A stretch of 64,000 nucleotides of DNA from Polyangiaceae bacterium (GCA_013361525.1 JABFXY010000015.1:1-64000), one strand, 5' to 3'; counted from the first letter of the stretch, positions 16,158-25,737 are shown. Numbers and translations are program-made. Notes: generated from the sequence alone by a model not told the origin.

Positions 16158-16649
16158 TTACGGATTCGGCTGATTCCGCTCTGCGGTGGGTGCCTCCACC
16201 GCTTGGGACACCGGACCGGTCGCGTCGGCAGGAGGTGCAACAGCCGGGGCCGCCGGGGTTGCCGTCTCGCCGTTCGCCGCTTGGCTGGGATCCCCGATGA
16301 GCGCCGGGGTCAACAGCGCGCGAACCCGTGCGATCCCTTTGTCGGTTCCGATGACGACGAGCTCGCTCGTCGAGCGCTCCAAAAAGACGGCGCGAACGTC
16401 GTCGGTCGCCTCGTTGCGGCCAATGTTCAAGACGCCGTGAAGAACACCAGCGACCTGTTGCGGGTTGTCGGTGCGAAGAGCAATCCGCTCGGAGTGGACG
16501 CCTTCGAGCGAAACGGGCCTCTCTGTCCCCGACGATTTGCCGACCTCGCCCTGCGTCTTTGTCGTTGCGCATCCCCCTGCGAACACGAGGAGCGCAGCGG
16601 CGGCAATCAGGGTAGGAACGGACCAGGAGCTCGACCGCGAATGGTTCAT
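16158..16649 (-). CDS. Small lipoprotein with a secretin-N-like segment
   Basis: 163 residues. MNHSRSSSWSVPTLIAAAALLVFAGGC is a lipoprotein signal with an AGGC lipobox; a GAGGG site precedes this ATG. The middle segment VRAVFLERSTSELVVIGTDKGIARVRALL resembles the short N-domain repeats of secretins (GspD/PilQ), where a strand carrying an S/N-L-hydrophobic-hydrophobic core is followed by a helix. That would suggest a role in an outer-membrane secretion or pilus assembly, but only one such unit is present and no secretin barrel follows. The C-terminal third is Ala/Pro-rich and disordered. A gap of about 159 nt separates it from the kinase gene that starts at 15998. Confidence 0.6.
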   Translation of the reverse strand: MNHSRSSSWSVPTLIAAAALLVFAGGCATTKTQGEVGKSSGTERPVSLEGVHSERIALRTDNPQQVAGVLHGVLNIGRNEATDDVRAVFLERSTSELVVIGTDKGIARVRALLTPALIGDPSQAANGETATPAAPAVAPPADATGPVSQAVEAPTAERNQPNP

Positions 16650-16788
16650 GGGCCGAGCCCTCATCACGTTGTGTGCCTGAACGAATTCGCGCTCATTCGG
16701 CGAAAAAAGAACCGGCGATCACACGGCGACGAGGGACGTCGGGTGATCTTTCGTCAGGCTCGGGCGGCGCGCGCGACAACCTGGCAAT

Positions 16789-18291
16789 CTAACGGATGGT
16801 CCCGATGTGGGCTTTCGGCGGACCCTTGAAGCGTCGTCGCTCGAGACCGAACCAGAAGACGGCCGTCACCAGCAAAGCCACGAGCGAGATCCACAAGGCC
16901 TTGTCGTTCGGGGGTTGGATCGCGATCCCGATGAGGAGGATACACCCCACGACGGAGACGCCGGCGACGACGCGGTACCATCGACCGAGATCGAACGGGC
17001 CCATCGACATCCATGTTCGCCGGTACGTCATCAAGCCGAGCGCGGTCGGAATCACGTACGAGACATAGAGGAAGATGACGGAGACCGCGGTGATCGTCGA
17101 GTACACCGGCGTGTAGATGGTGAAGGCCACGACGAGGGTGGCGACGGTCCAAATCGCGTAATGAGGCGTCGCGAACGTCCCGACGCGCTTCAGGCGCGAC
17201 GACCACGGCAGACCGTCGTCCCGCGCGAACGCAAAGACGACGCGTGAGGACGACGTGACCGTGGCGAGACCGCAGAGGTATTGAGCCGCGATGATACCGG
17301 CGTAAAGCACGGTCCCGAGCGTGTTCGGCAGGACTGCCTCGAAGACGGAATAGAAGGCTTTGTCGCCGGAGGCAGCGGTGTCATCCATCGATGGGATCGC
17401 GAGCACGATCGCCGAGAGCAGGACCAGGCCCGCGACACCCGACACGACGACGGAGCTGATGATGCCGCGCGGGACGGCGCGCGAGGCACCGACCGTCTCT
17501 TCCGAAGTGTGCGCGGGCGCGTCGAAGCCGGTAATCGTATAAGCGGGTAGTAGAAACCCCAGAAGGAACACGAACGGGACCGACTCGGACCGGGGCCAAA
17601 CGCCGCCGCCGGCGTCACCGCTGTAGTTCTTGAACGTCCATAGACGCGAGGGCTCGAAGCTCGGTGCGTAGTGCACGAGCGCAATGGTGAGGACGAGCGC
17701 GACTGCGAGGATGAGAAAGCCGCTCAGGTCGGTGAGGAACATCGTGATCCGGATGCCGAGATGGTTGAAGGCGGCCTGGGTGCCGGTGATGAGTCCGACG
17801 CCCACGAGCTGCATGATGGCTCGGGTCGTCTCGTCGTAAGCGCCGATGTCGATGCCCAGCTTCGGACCGATCGAGCCCATCGCGAACACGTAGGTGCCGA
17901 CATTGATCGCCGCGAGCACCGTCACGAGACCGACGATGTTGAGCCACGCCGTGAGCCAGCCCCAACCGCGGCCCCCGAGGATCGACGACCAATGGTAGAG
18001 CGCGCCGGCGGTCGGGTACGCCGAAGCGATTTGAGCCATCGCGAGCGCACATGCGAGGGACAGGAGGGAGCAGACGGGCCACCCAATCCCGATCGCGGCG
18101 CCGCCGACGCTCGAAAACCCCAGATGAAAGGAGGTCAGGCAACCGGCGAGAATGCAAATGATCGAAAACGAAATCGCGAAGCTCGAAAAGGCGCCCATCC
18201 GGCGGAGGAGCTGTTGGACGTAGCCGAGCGACTCCAGCGTCCGCACGTCGTCGTCGATCACCTCTTGCTTGCGCGCGTCCTTTTCGTCCAA
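16789..18291 (-). CDS. APC-superfamily amino acid/amine permease
   Basis: 500 residues with about 12 transmembrane helices. The N-terminus DDDVRTLESLGYVQQLLRRMGAFSSFAISFSIICILAG and the FDAPAHTSEET block are typical of the bacterial ACT/GABA-permease branch of the APC superfamily. The start is a TTG with GGAGG four bases upstream. Located 15 nt after a choline/ethanolamine-kinase-like gene, it probably imports the amine handled by that enzyme and by the divergent dimethylglycine-dehydrogenase-like flavoprotein. Substrate (amino acid, choline or ethanolamine) is inferred from context only. Confidence 0.88.
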   Translation of the reverse strand: MDEKDARKQEVIDDDVRTLESLGYVQQLLRRMGAFSSFAISFSIICILAGCLTSFHLGFSSVGGAAIGIGWPVCSLLSLACALAMAQIASAYPTAGALYHWSSILGGRGWGWLTAWLNIVGLVTVLAAINVGTYVFAMGSIGPKLGIDIGAYDETTRAIMQLVGVGLITGTQAAFNHLGIRITMFLTDLSGFLILAVALVLTIALVHYAPSFEPSRLWTFKNYSGDAGGGVWPRSESVPFVFLLGFLLPAYTITGFDAPAHTSEETVGASRAVPRGIISSVVVSGVAGLVLLSAIVLAIPSMDDTAASGDKAFYSVFEAVLPNTLGTVLYAGIIAAQYLCGLATVTSSSRVVFAFARDDGLPWSSRLKRVGTFATPHYAIWTVATLVVAFTIYTPVYSTITAVSVIFLYVSYVIPTALGLMTYRRTWMSMGPFDLGRWYRVVAGVSVVGCILLIGIAIQPPNDKALWISLVALLVTAVFWFGLERRRFKGPPKAHIGTIR

Positions 18292-18295
18292 GCAT

Positions 18296-18300
18296 CCTCC
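18296..18300 (-). promoter_or_regulatory. Shine-Dalgarno supporting a TTG start of the permease gene
   Basis: On the minus strand GGAGG precedes the TTG start at 18291 by four bases. Confidence 0.55.
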
Positions 18301-18306
18301 GTCGGG

Positions 18307-19215
18307 TCAAGCCAAGGTGCGGTGCGCCGCCTGAATCGGGCCTTCGGTCGATCGACGAAGCGCGCGCTCGAGATGCTTCTTCGCATACTCGTCGAAGTCG
18401 AAATCGATCGACGATTGTCCCCGTTGCACGAGAGCCCAGAACCCTTCGCGCAAATCGGATACGACCGTCATCGCGGTGACGCGCGCCATTTCGACGGGAA
18501 GGGGGGCACGCTCGAGGTACGCCGTCAAAAGATCGAAGATGCCGTCGTCGGAGAGCTCGAGGTTCGCGGCCAGGTTCCCGAGGTCGAACCAGCGATCGCC
18601 CATCGCCGCATACTCCCAATCGATGATGCGGAGGTGGCCCGCGTCGTCGAGGATGTTCGCGGGCAATAGATCGTTGTGGCACGGACACGCGGGGAGGTCG
18701 GGGGAGAGCATCCGCTCGAGCGAGGCCGAGAGCTCGAGGGCGGGGCCGGCGGCGTCGATGAGCCCGCCGTGCTCGGCGGCCGTACGCGAATAGGTGCGCA
18801 CCGTCTCGAAGGGCGAAAACGTTCCGTCGAATGCAGCAGCCTCGTGGATGCGGCGCACGGCGCGCGCCGCGCGTTGCATGGCGCTCGTCGAGGGTGGCTC
18901 GCCGAATCGAAACTGACCGCCGCCGACGAAGCGCGTGACCAGGATGTCCGCGCCGGGATCCGCGAACACGAGCGGCGCGCCGAGATCGATTCGCTCGACG
19001 ACACGCATCGCGGCGAGCTCTCGATGGCGATCGATCCCCAAGCTCGAGGCCGTCTTGCCACCGATGCGTAGCACAAATGCCTCGGTAGAGTCGTTTGCGC
19101 GTCGCTTTACCAGGTAGCTCGTGTTGGTGATCCCGCCCGTGATCGGCGTGACGACGAGGTCGGACTCGCGCCAGCCGGGCACACGAGCGATCGCGCGGCT
19201 CACCAACTCCTCCAT
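18307..19215 (-). CDS. Choline/ethanolamine-kinase-like phosphotransferase
   Basis: 302 residues. The fold is the aminoglycoside/choline kinase type: an N-lobe with GGITNTSYLV (nucleotide loop) and FVLRIGG, a catalytic loop CHNDLLPANIL (about 190-200) with the essential Asp, and the metal-binding IDWEYAAMGDRWFDLGN. The CHNDLLPANI form and the DWEYA motif fit the choline/ethanolamine kinase branch (LicA-like) rather than antibiotic phosphotransferases. The ATG at 19215 is preferred; an upstream in-frame start at 19260 would overlap the divergent flavoprotein start. It is 15 nt upstream of an APC permease, so the pair probably takes up and phosphorylates an amino alcohol. Confidence 0.82.
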   Translation of the reverse strand: MEELVSRAIARVPGWRESDLVVTPITGGITNTSYLVKRRANDSTEAFVLRIGGKTASSLGIDRHRELAAMRVVERIDLGAPLVFADPGADILVTRFVGGGQFRFGEPPSTSAMQRAARAVRRIHEAAAFDGTFSPFETVRTYSRTAAEHGGLIDAAGPALELSASLERMLSPDLPACPCHNDLLPANILDDAGHLRIIDWEYAAMGDRWFDLGNLAANLELSDDGIFDLLTAYLERAPLPVEMARVTAMTVVSDLREGFWALVQRGQSSIDFDFDEYAKKHLERALRRSTEGPIQAAHRTLA

Positions 19216-19258
19216 GCCCGTCCAGACGATACCACCGGTCGTGATACAAAGAGGTCCC

Positions 19259-21706
19259 ATGACGAGTGCGCTCCCGGCTCAAGCTCGCGCGGTGATCATC
19301 GGTGGCGGCGTGATCGGAACGAGCACGGCGTATCACCTCGCCAAGCTCGGTTATGGGGACGTGGTGTTGCTCGAGCGCGCGCGGCTCACGAGCGGCTCGA
19401 CGTTCCACGCCGCCGGCCTCGTCGGCCAGCTGCGCACCTCGGCGAGCATCACCCAGCTGCTCAAATACAGCGTCGAGCTCTACGAAAACCTCGAAGCCGA
19501 GACGGGGCTCGCGACCGGCTTCAAGCGGAACGGCGGATTGCGCCTCGCGTGTAATCCCGAGCGGTGGACGGAGGTGAAGCGCCAAGCCACGACGGCCCAC
19601 AGCTTCGGATTGGAGATGCATCTCCTATCTCCCAAAGAGGCTCGGGATCTCTGGCCTATCATGGAGATTGACGATTTGGTGGGCGCCGCATTCCTCCCCA
19701 CCGATGGACAGGTCGACCCGTCGGATCTCACGCAATCGCTCGCGAAGGGAGCTCGGCAGCGAGGCGTGAAGATCGTCGAGGAGTGCCCGGTGACGGAGAT
19801 CGTGGTGAAGAACGGGCGCGTCACCGGCGTTCGCACGCCGCTCGGCGACATCGCCTGTGAGGTGGTGGTGAATTGCGGCGGAATCTGGGCGAGGAAGGTC
19901 GCGGAGCTCGCCAACGTGCGCGTGCCCATTCAGGCGATGCAGCACCAATACATCATCACGGAGCCGTTCGATGGTGTCCCGAAGAACCTGCCGACGCTGC
20001 GTGATCCGGATCTGCTCTGTTATTACAAAGAAGAGGTCGGCGGCCTCACCATGGGCGGCTACGAGCCGAACCCAATCCCATGGGGTCAATCGGGGATTCC
20101 ACAGGACTTCTTCTTTCAGCTCCTCGAGCCCGATTGGGACCATTTCGAGCAGTTGATGGCGCCCGCGATCCGGCGCGTGCCGGCGCTCGCGAAGGTCGGC
20201 GTTCGAAAGCTCATCAATGGTCCGGAGAGCTTCACGCCCGATGGCAGCTTCATCTTGGGCGAAGCGCCGGAGGTACGAGGATTTTTCGTCGGCGCCGGGT
20301 TCAACGCGTACGGCATGGCCGCGGGCGGCGGCGCCGGTCGTGCGCTCGCAGAGTGGATCGTGGAAGGGTCGCCGACGACGGATCTGTGGCCGGTGGACAT
20401 TCGGCGCTTCGGGCGCCACCACGACGATCACCGTTGGGTGCTCGATCGAACGCGCGAAGCGTACGCGAAGCACTACACGATGGCCTGGCCCTTCGAGGAA
20501 GACGAGAGCTGCCGTCCGGTGAAGGTCTCACCACTCTACCTGCGACTCAAAGAGCAGCGCGCCTGCTTCGGCTCGAAGATGGGCTGGGAGCGCCCCAATT
20601 GGTTCGCGCCACCGGGCGTCGAGCCGCAAGACGAGTACACCTACGGCCGGCAAAACTGGTTCGAGCACGTCCGTAGGGAGCACGAGGCGACGCGGACGCG
20701 CGTCGCCGTCTTCGATCAGACATCGTTTGCGAAGTTCTCGATGATCGGTCGCGACGCCGGACGCGTGCTCACGTGGCTCTGCGCAAACGACGTCGACAAG
20801 CCGGTCGGCAAGCTCGTCTACACCCAAATGTGCAATCGCCGCGGCGGCATCGAATGCGACGTGACGGTCTCGAGGGTGGCGGAAGACGCGTATTACATCC
20901 TGACGGGCACCGCATACGGCACCCACGACGCGGATTGGATTCGCAAGAACAGCCCGCCGGACGCCGACGCCCGGCTCGTCGACGTCACGGGGATGTACAC
21001 CGTCTTGAGCGTCATGGGGCCGAGCTCCCGCGCCGTCCTATCGACGTTGACGGATAGCGACTTCGGGAACGAGGTTTTCCCATTCGGTACGTTCCAGGAG
21101 GTCGCGATCGGCGGTGCGGCGGTGCGCGCATTGCGGATGACCTTCGTCGGTGAGCTCGGCTGGGAGCTTCACGTTCCGGTGGAGTCGGCGCTGATGGTCT
21201 ACGACCGGGTGATGGCGGCGGGCGCGCCGTTCGGTATCGTCAATGCCGGTTACCGCGCCATCGATTCCCTCCGGCTCGAGAAGGGGTACAAGAATTGGGG
21301 TAGCGACCTGACGCCGAACGACACGCCGCTCGAGGCAGGGCATGGTTGGGCGGTGAAGCTCAAATCGGATGTGCCGTTCCTCGGCCGAGAAGCGCTCGTC
21401 GAGCAGCGAAAGCAGCCGCTGCGAAAGCAGTTTGCGATGTTCTCCGTCGAAGGAGATCGGATCGTCCTGCTCGGTCGCGAGACGGTCCTGCGCAACGGCG
21501 AGCGCGTCGGCTATCTGACGAGCGCGGGCTACGGCTATACCGTCGAGCGCGGCATCGGCTACGGCTACGTGCGAATGCCCGCGGAGGCATCGGCCGACTT
21601 CATGACGACGGGCAATTACGAGCTCGAGGTCGCCGGTGCGCGCGTCCCGTGCGAGCTCCACACGAAGCCGCTCTACGATCCGAAGATGGAGCGGGTGAAG
21701 AGCTGA
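19259..21706 (+). CDS. FAD-dependent dimethylglycine/sarcosine dehydrogenase-like protein with GcvT domains
   Basis: 815 residues. N-terminal FAD oxidoreductase domain with dinucleotide motif GGGVIG (15-20) and acidic LLER strand end; H50 in SGSTFHAAGL is at the position of the covalent His-FAD of mammalian dimethylglycine dehydrogenase. From about residue 420 a folate-binding GcvT domain follows, with FDQTSFAKF, MTFVGELGWELHVP and AGYRAIDSLRLEKGYKNWGSDL, then a GcvT C-terminal barrel. Such enzymes demethylate N-methylated glycines and hand the one-carbon unit to tetrahydrofolate. It starts 43 bp from a divergent choline-kinase-like gene; AAGAGG precedes the ATG. The exact substrate is inferred. 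Confidence 0.85.
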   Translation: MTSALPAQARAVIIGGGVIGTSTAYHLAKLGYGDVVLLERARLTSGSTFHAAGLVGQLRTSASITQLLKYSVELYENLEAETGLATGFKRNGGLRLACNPERWTEVKRQATTAHSFGLEMHLLSPKEARDLWPIMEIDDLVGAAFLPTDGQVDPSDLTQSLAKGARQRGVKIVEECPVTEIVVKNGRVTGVRTPLGDIACEVVVNCGGIWARKVAELANVRVPIQAMQHQYIITEPFDGVPKNLPTLRDPDLLCYYKEEVGGLTMGGYEPNPIPWGQSGIPQDFFFQLLEPDWDHFEQLMAPAIRRVPALAKVGVRKLINGPESFTPDGSFILGEAPEVRGFFVGAGFNAYGMAAGGGAGRALAEWIVEGSPTTDLWPVDIRRFGRHHDDHRWVLDRTREAYAKHYTMAWPFEEDESCRPVKVSPLYLRLKEQRACFGSKMGWERPNWFAPPGVEPQDEYTYGRQNWFEHVRREHEATRTRVAVFDQTSFAKFSMIGRDAGRVLTWLCANDVDKPVGKLVYTQMCNRRGGIECDVTVSRVAEDAYYILTGTAYGTHDADWIRKNSPPDADARLVDVTGMYTVLSVMGPSSRAVLSTLTDSDFGNEVFPFGTFQEVAIGGAAVRALRMTFVGELGWELHVPVESALMVYDRVMAAGAPFGIVNAGYRAIDSLRLEKGYKNWGSDLTPNDTPLEAGHGWAVKLKSDVPFLGREALVEQRKQPLRKQFAMFSVEGDRIVLLGRETVLRNGERVGYLTSAGYGYTVERGIGYGYVRMPAEASADFMTTGNYELEVAGARVPCELHTKPLYDPKMERVKS

Positions 21707-21715
21707 TGTGGGCGG

Positions 21716-22015
21716 CTATTCGGCCGGGAGCTTGATCTTCGGCTTCTTCGGGTGCTTCCGATAGAGCAAGATCGTCCGGCCGAGGACCTGTGCGACCGCG
21801 CTCTTCGTTTCGGAGGCGAGCTGCTCGGCGGCGTCGTGCCGCTCTTCCGGTGCCTCCGTCCCGACGCGAACCTTGATGAGCTCGTGCTGGGTGAGGGCGG
21901 TGTCGACCGCCGCGATGACACCCTCGTCGATCCCGTCTTTACCGAGCTGCACGACCGGCTCGAGGGTGTGGCCGAGCGATCGAAGGTGACGTCTTTGCTT
22001 TCCGGAGAGCTCCAC
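21716..22015 (-). CDS. yhbY: YhbY-type CRM-domain RNA-binding protein
   Basis: 99 residues, nearly all a CRS1-YhbY (CRM) domain: LSGKQRRHLRSLGHTLEPVVQLGKDGI at the start, then HELIKVRV, and the central signature VAQVLGRTILLYRKHP. YhbY binds 23S rRNA precursors in the assembling 50S subunit. Length and composition match bacterial orthologues. It stops 9 nt from the convergent flavoprotein and begins 21 nt after the stop of the large membrane protein gene upstream, so it may be transcribed with that gene. Confidence 0.88.
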   Translation of the reverse strand: MELSGKQRRHLRSLGHTLEPVVQLGKDGIDEGVIAAVDTALTQHELIKVRVGTEAPEERHDAAEQLASETKSAVAQVLGRTILLYRKHPKKPKIKLPAE

Positions 22016-22036
22016 GGCGCGGACCCTACCACGGCC

Positions 22037-25000
22037 TCACGCGGCAATGTCGGAGCTCGCGCGGCGCGGGCGGCGCCCATAACAGCTCAGAAAGTGCAGA
22101 AATGAACGCTGGAGGCTGGCGTGCTCTTCGAGGGCGTCGAGCAAATCGTCGGACGACAGGAAGAGCGCCTCGACCGGACCGACGGCGTTGGCGCGCGGGG
22201 GCGCGAGCTCGAGCAAGGCCTCGAGCAGACCGCAGTGGCCGCCGGGGGCGATCTCGCCGGGTCGCGCCGTATCGATCACCTCGCCGTGCGTGACGAGCGC
22301 GACGGAGCGGCAAACGGGTTCCGGGATGAAGAGGGACTCGCCCGGACCTCGTTCCTCCCGCGAGCAGGCGTTCGCGAGCTGGGCGCACGACGACGCGTGG
22401 CCGGCGAAGAACGGCAACGCAGCACCCAAGACATCCATGCGCTCGACGATGCCGTCTTGATCGAACGGCGCGCCGTGCGAATTCGATCCTCGTTGAGGAA
22501 TCCGCGCGAGCGCTTCGCTCGCGAGCTGCTTCGCGATCGCCATGAAAAGATCGAAATGCTCACGCATCAGATCGACGAGCGTCGAGGCGCGCAGCTCGAG
22601 GACGTGGACCTCGGTGCGTGCGACCGCGATCGGGCCGGGCTCGTCGGAGAAGAGCTGCGTGGTATCGAGCACGCACCCCGGCTCGCAACGCGTTCGGTCG
22701 GCGAGCTCGACGAGGCCCGACAGCACGATGACGAGGGCGCTCTCGCTGGGCCTGCCGCTGAGGGCCGCTTCCGCCGGATAACGACGATCTTCGGTGTGCG
22801 CCGCGATGAGGCCCAACGATCGAGGATCGACCTGCGCGAAGAGCGGAACCTTCCGGAGCCAGAGGACCGTCTCCGCCATGGGAATGCTCCCGCCCTCCCC
22901 ATTGCCGAGTGTCCGCGTCCGTGTGGAGGGCGGCATGGCGGGGTGTTCGTCCCGTGCACGATTGGCGAGGAGGCGAATGGCCTCGCTGCCGTGCGCGCGC
23001 ATTTCGCCGAGCAAGGTGCGATACGCGCGCATCTCGGAGCTCTTCGGCGCAAAGATGTCGGTCGGATCGGGCGCGAGACGGGCTTCGTCGGTGCAGAGCG
23101 CGAAGAGGCGGCTCCTCAATTCGGCCGGCGCGATATTGCCGAGAAGCTCGATGGCCTGCGCGCGTTTGCCGACGTCGCCCTGAAGGGCATTGCGGCGCAC
23201 GGTCGCGTAATCGTCCCCTCGATGCAAAAGCTCGAGCAAGCAGAGCGCGCGCTCGAGCGACCGCGTGCGTTCCTCGTACAATGCGTCGAGGAGGCGCTCG
23301 GTCGCGGGGGTCGTATAGGCCGGAGCGCCCTCGAGAAAGCCATAGAGCTGTGTGGCCCAGCGGGTGAGCTGTGCGCCGCGCGCGAGCGTCCGGTCGATGC
23401 AATGGGACAGGAGCGCGCCGTCGATCGGAATGGAAGGGTCGCGCGAACGCAGCGTGAGGAGGGCGCGGAGCAGCTTCGAGCGCACGCGCTCGTCGGGCTC
23501 CGTCCCATAACGCTCGAGCAGGACGTGCGCGGCTCGTTTGCCGCCGATCCTCGCAATGGTACCCGGCAGATGCCGCCGGAGGACGGCGGGCGTGATCGGA
23601 TCTTCGAGGCGCGCGCACAGCGGGTCGAGCGCGTCTTGGCCGTAACGAACGATCGCGTCCCGCGCCGGTCCGCGCGTGGAGGCGTGGGCGACCATATCGA
23701 TCAATTCCGGGAGCAGCTCGGGGAGTGGGTGTCGCACGGCGAGGTGCGCGACTGCTTCCTGCACCGGCGGCGTTCCCTCCCGCGCGAGCCGTTGCAGTGT
23801 CCCGACGAGGTGCGGTGCCGGCGTCGCCTGTGCCGAGACGGCGCTCAGCAAGGCGAGCTGCGTTTCGGTGTCGCCTTCCGCAAAGACACACAGCTCCCGC
23901 TCGTTCGCTTGCTCGTTGGATTCGGCGGACGCGATGACGAATGCGGTGACACGCACGCGCACGTCGCGATCGCCGAGGAGACGCCGCGCGGCGTCCGGGG
24001 CCCCAATCCAGCGCAGCGCCGCCGCGCGCACGTCGGGATCTTCGTGCTCCAGGAGGCGATGGGCTGCACGTGTCCACGGACGCGAGCTCTCCGGTCCGCT
24101 CTCGAGTGCCCGCATGACGACGTCCTTCGACGCGTGCGCGAGGAGCGACGCCGGCAAGAGGTGATTTGCCCCCGCTTGAACGAGCATGTCGAGCGCGGCC
24201 ACGACCGTTTTCGGATCTCGATCGTCGAGCGAAGCGAGGAGCGCGACGACGGAGCCGTGCTCCAGCTCGGATGGGACGGCGTTCGCGCGCTCCATGCCGC
24301 GCCCGAGGGTTTTGCGAAACAGATCGACGTAGTCGCGCTGCAAGAGCGGTGACGACGCCGCCCACAACATCGACACCACGACGGTCACGGCAGCGATGAT
24401 TCGATGATCGCCCGACCCCCAACTCGCCATGGCGAGGATCGCAATCGACGCAATGGCCTGCCCGGCTCTTTGGCCGGCGATGTCCACCCACGTCTTTGCC
24501 GTTTGGCGAATACGCGGTGGCAGCGGCAAAAAGAGCAGCTCCATCGCGGTGCGGTAGACGGGTTGCCTCAGCGCTCCGTCGGTGATTCGCAGCACCATCG
24601 GTGCGTGATAGCTGCTCCCGAGCGCGGACCAGCTCGCGACGACGGCATACAGCGTCGGGAGAATCGCGATCGACCGTGTGACACCGACCGTTCGCAGGGC
24701 CCATCGCGCAAACGCGATATGAACGACGATCGCACCCAGCGACGAGAGCAGCGACGCTGCTGCGAGGGTGCTCGCGAGATCTTCGCTATGGACGCGGTAC
24801 GATACGCCGCGCAGGAACAAGAATTCACCGAGCTTGGTCGCGACGGCGCCCAGGACACCCATTACCATGAGCAGCGGCACGTAGCGCCCGGGCACGGCGC
24901 GTTCGTCTTCCTCTTCATCCTCGCGGTGCTGGGGTGCAATCACCACCGGCGCGGCGTCGATGCGGCGCGCGCCCGTCAAGGTCGTCAACACGAGCACCGC

Positions 25001-25567
25001 ACACGCGGCGACGAGGAGCGAACGCACTCCGTATTGATTGGCGAGGGCACCGGAAAGCGCCGCGCCGGCGACGTTACCGGCGAGCCCGCCGAGCGCGAAG
25101 AAGGCGAAGATGCGTTTCGCCTCGAGTACCGTCCACAGCGACGATTGGCGTATCCAGAACGCCACCATCCAGACCGGGACGACGAGCGACGTCGAGAGAT
25201 AAAGGACGTACGGGTAAATGGAGCCCCCGTGCGCCTGGAAATACCAAAGAAGCGCGATACCGACGCAGGAAGCACCGAGCATCGATGCGAGCCTGGGTGG
25301 GCGGACGCGTGTGCCGACCCAGCGTGCGGCGACCGACCACAATACCGCGGCCCCCGCGAGAGCGAGGTAGGCATAAGGCAGCTGCTCGGGCGACAGGCGC
25401 TGGAGGAACAGCGCGTGCCTCGATGTCTCGAGAAGCTCGTGGGTGACCACGAGCCCGAACAGCGTCAGCCCGCCGACCCAAGCCCGTCGTCGCTCCGCAG
25501 GCCGGACATCCACATATCCTTGCCAGAAGGAGCGCAATCCCCCCAGCGTTCCGGCCGCCTTCGTCAT
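22037..25567 (-). CDS. ADP/ATP-translocase-like membrane protein fused to HEAT repeats and two cyclic-nucleotide-binding-like domains
   Basis: 1176 residues. The first 410 or so form an MFS/Npt1-like membrane domain of about 12 helices (RRAWVGGLTLFGLVVTHELLETSRHALFLQRLSPEQLPYAY is typical of bacterial nucleotide-translocase homologues). The middle (about 440-890) is a HEAT-type solenoid (VVALLASLDDRDPKTVVAALDML; VRMRV-like units; AIVRYGQDALDPLCARLED). From about 935, VPLFAQVDPRSLGLIAAHTEDRRYPAEAALS starts a Crp-like cyclic-nucleotide-binding fold, and a second similar fold follows at about 1045-1150. Related fusions occur in Bdellovibrio and myxobacteria. Substrate and ligand are unknown. The ATG at 25567 is set by the first conserved region. 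Confidence 0.75.
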   Translation of the reverse strand: MTKAAGTLGGLRSFWQGYVDVRPAERRRAWVGGLTLFGLVVTHELLETSRHALFLQRLSPEQLPYAYLALAGAAVLWSVAARWVGTRVRPPRLASMLGASCVGIALLWYFQAHGGSIYPYVLYLSTSLVVPVWMVAFWIRQSSLWTVLEAKRIFAFFALGGLAGNVAGAALSGALANQYGVRSLLVAACAVLVLTTLTGARRIDAAPVVIAPQHREDEEEDERAVPGRYVPLLMVMGVLGAVATKLGEFLFLRGVSYRVHSEDLASTLAAASLLSSLGAIVVHIAFARWALRTVGVTRSIAILPTLYAVVASWSALGSSYHAPMVLRITDGALRQPVYRTAMELLFLPLPPRIRQTAKTWVDIAGQRAGQAIASIAILAMASWGSGDHRIIAAVTVVVSMLWAASSPLLQRDYVDLFRKTLGRGMERANAVPSELEHGSVVALLASLDDRDPKTVVAALDMLVQAGANHLLPASLLAHASKDVVMRALESGPESSRPWTRAAHRLLEHEDPDVRAAALRWIGAPDAARRLLGDRDVRVRVTAFVIASAESNEQANERELCVFAEGDTETQLALLSAVSAQATPAPHLVGTLQRLAREGTPPVQEAVAHLAVRHPLPELLPELIDMVAHASTRGPARDAIVRYGQDALDPLCARLEDPITPAVLRRHLPGTIARIGGKRAAHVLLERYGTEPDERVRSKLLRALLTLRSRDPSIPIDGALLSHCIDRTLARGAQLTRWATQLYGFLEGAPAYTTPATERLLDALYEERTRSLERALCLLELLHRGDDYATVRRNALQGDVGKRAQAIELLGNIAPAELRSRLFALCTDEARLAPDPTDIFAPKSSEMRAYRTLLGEMRAHGSEAIRLLANRARDEHPAMPPSTRTRTLGNGEGGSIPMAETVLWLRKVPLFAQVDPRSLGLIAAHTEDRRYPAEAALSGRPSESALVIVLSGLVELADRTRCEPGCVLDTTQLFSDEPGPIAVARTEVHVLELRASTLVDLMREHFDLFMAIAKQLASEALARIPQRGSNSHGAPFDQDGIVERMDVLGAALPFFAGHASSCAQLANACSREERGPGESLFIPEPVCRSVALVTHGEVIDTARPGEIAPGGHCGLLEALLELAPPRANAVGPVEALFLSSDDLLDALEEHASLQRSFLHFLSCYGRRPRRASSDIAA

Positions 25568-25737
25568 GAACGGTCCGCAGGGAGCTCGGGTCCGTCCCAA
25601 GCGCCGTGCCGACCGCCAAGCAAGTGCAATTGGCTCGCCACACTCGTTATGACGGCGGTTCCGTCGCGGCGCGCGGTGATCGAGGCGAGATGGTGGGCTG
25701 CAGCTATTTCGCCTCAGCCCACCAGGTGCCGATCGGC

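Noticed and set aside
19215..19260. Longer phosphotransferase start at 19260
   Set aside because: It would overlap the start codon of the divergent flavoprotein gene and adds residues with no family similarity.
22121..24352. A 743-codon frame opposite the nucleotide-translocase-like gene
   Set aside because: The antisense translation is low-complexity Arg/Ala/Glu; the minus-strand frame shows membrane helices, HEAT repeats and CNB folds.
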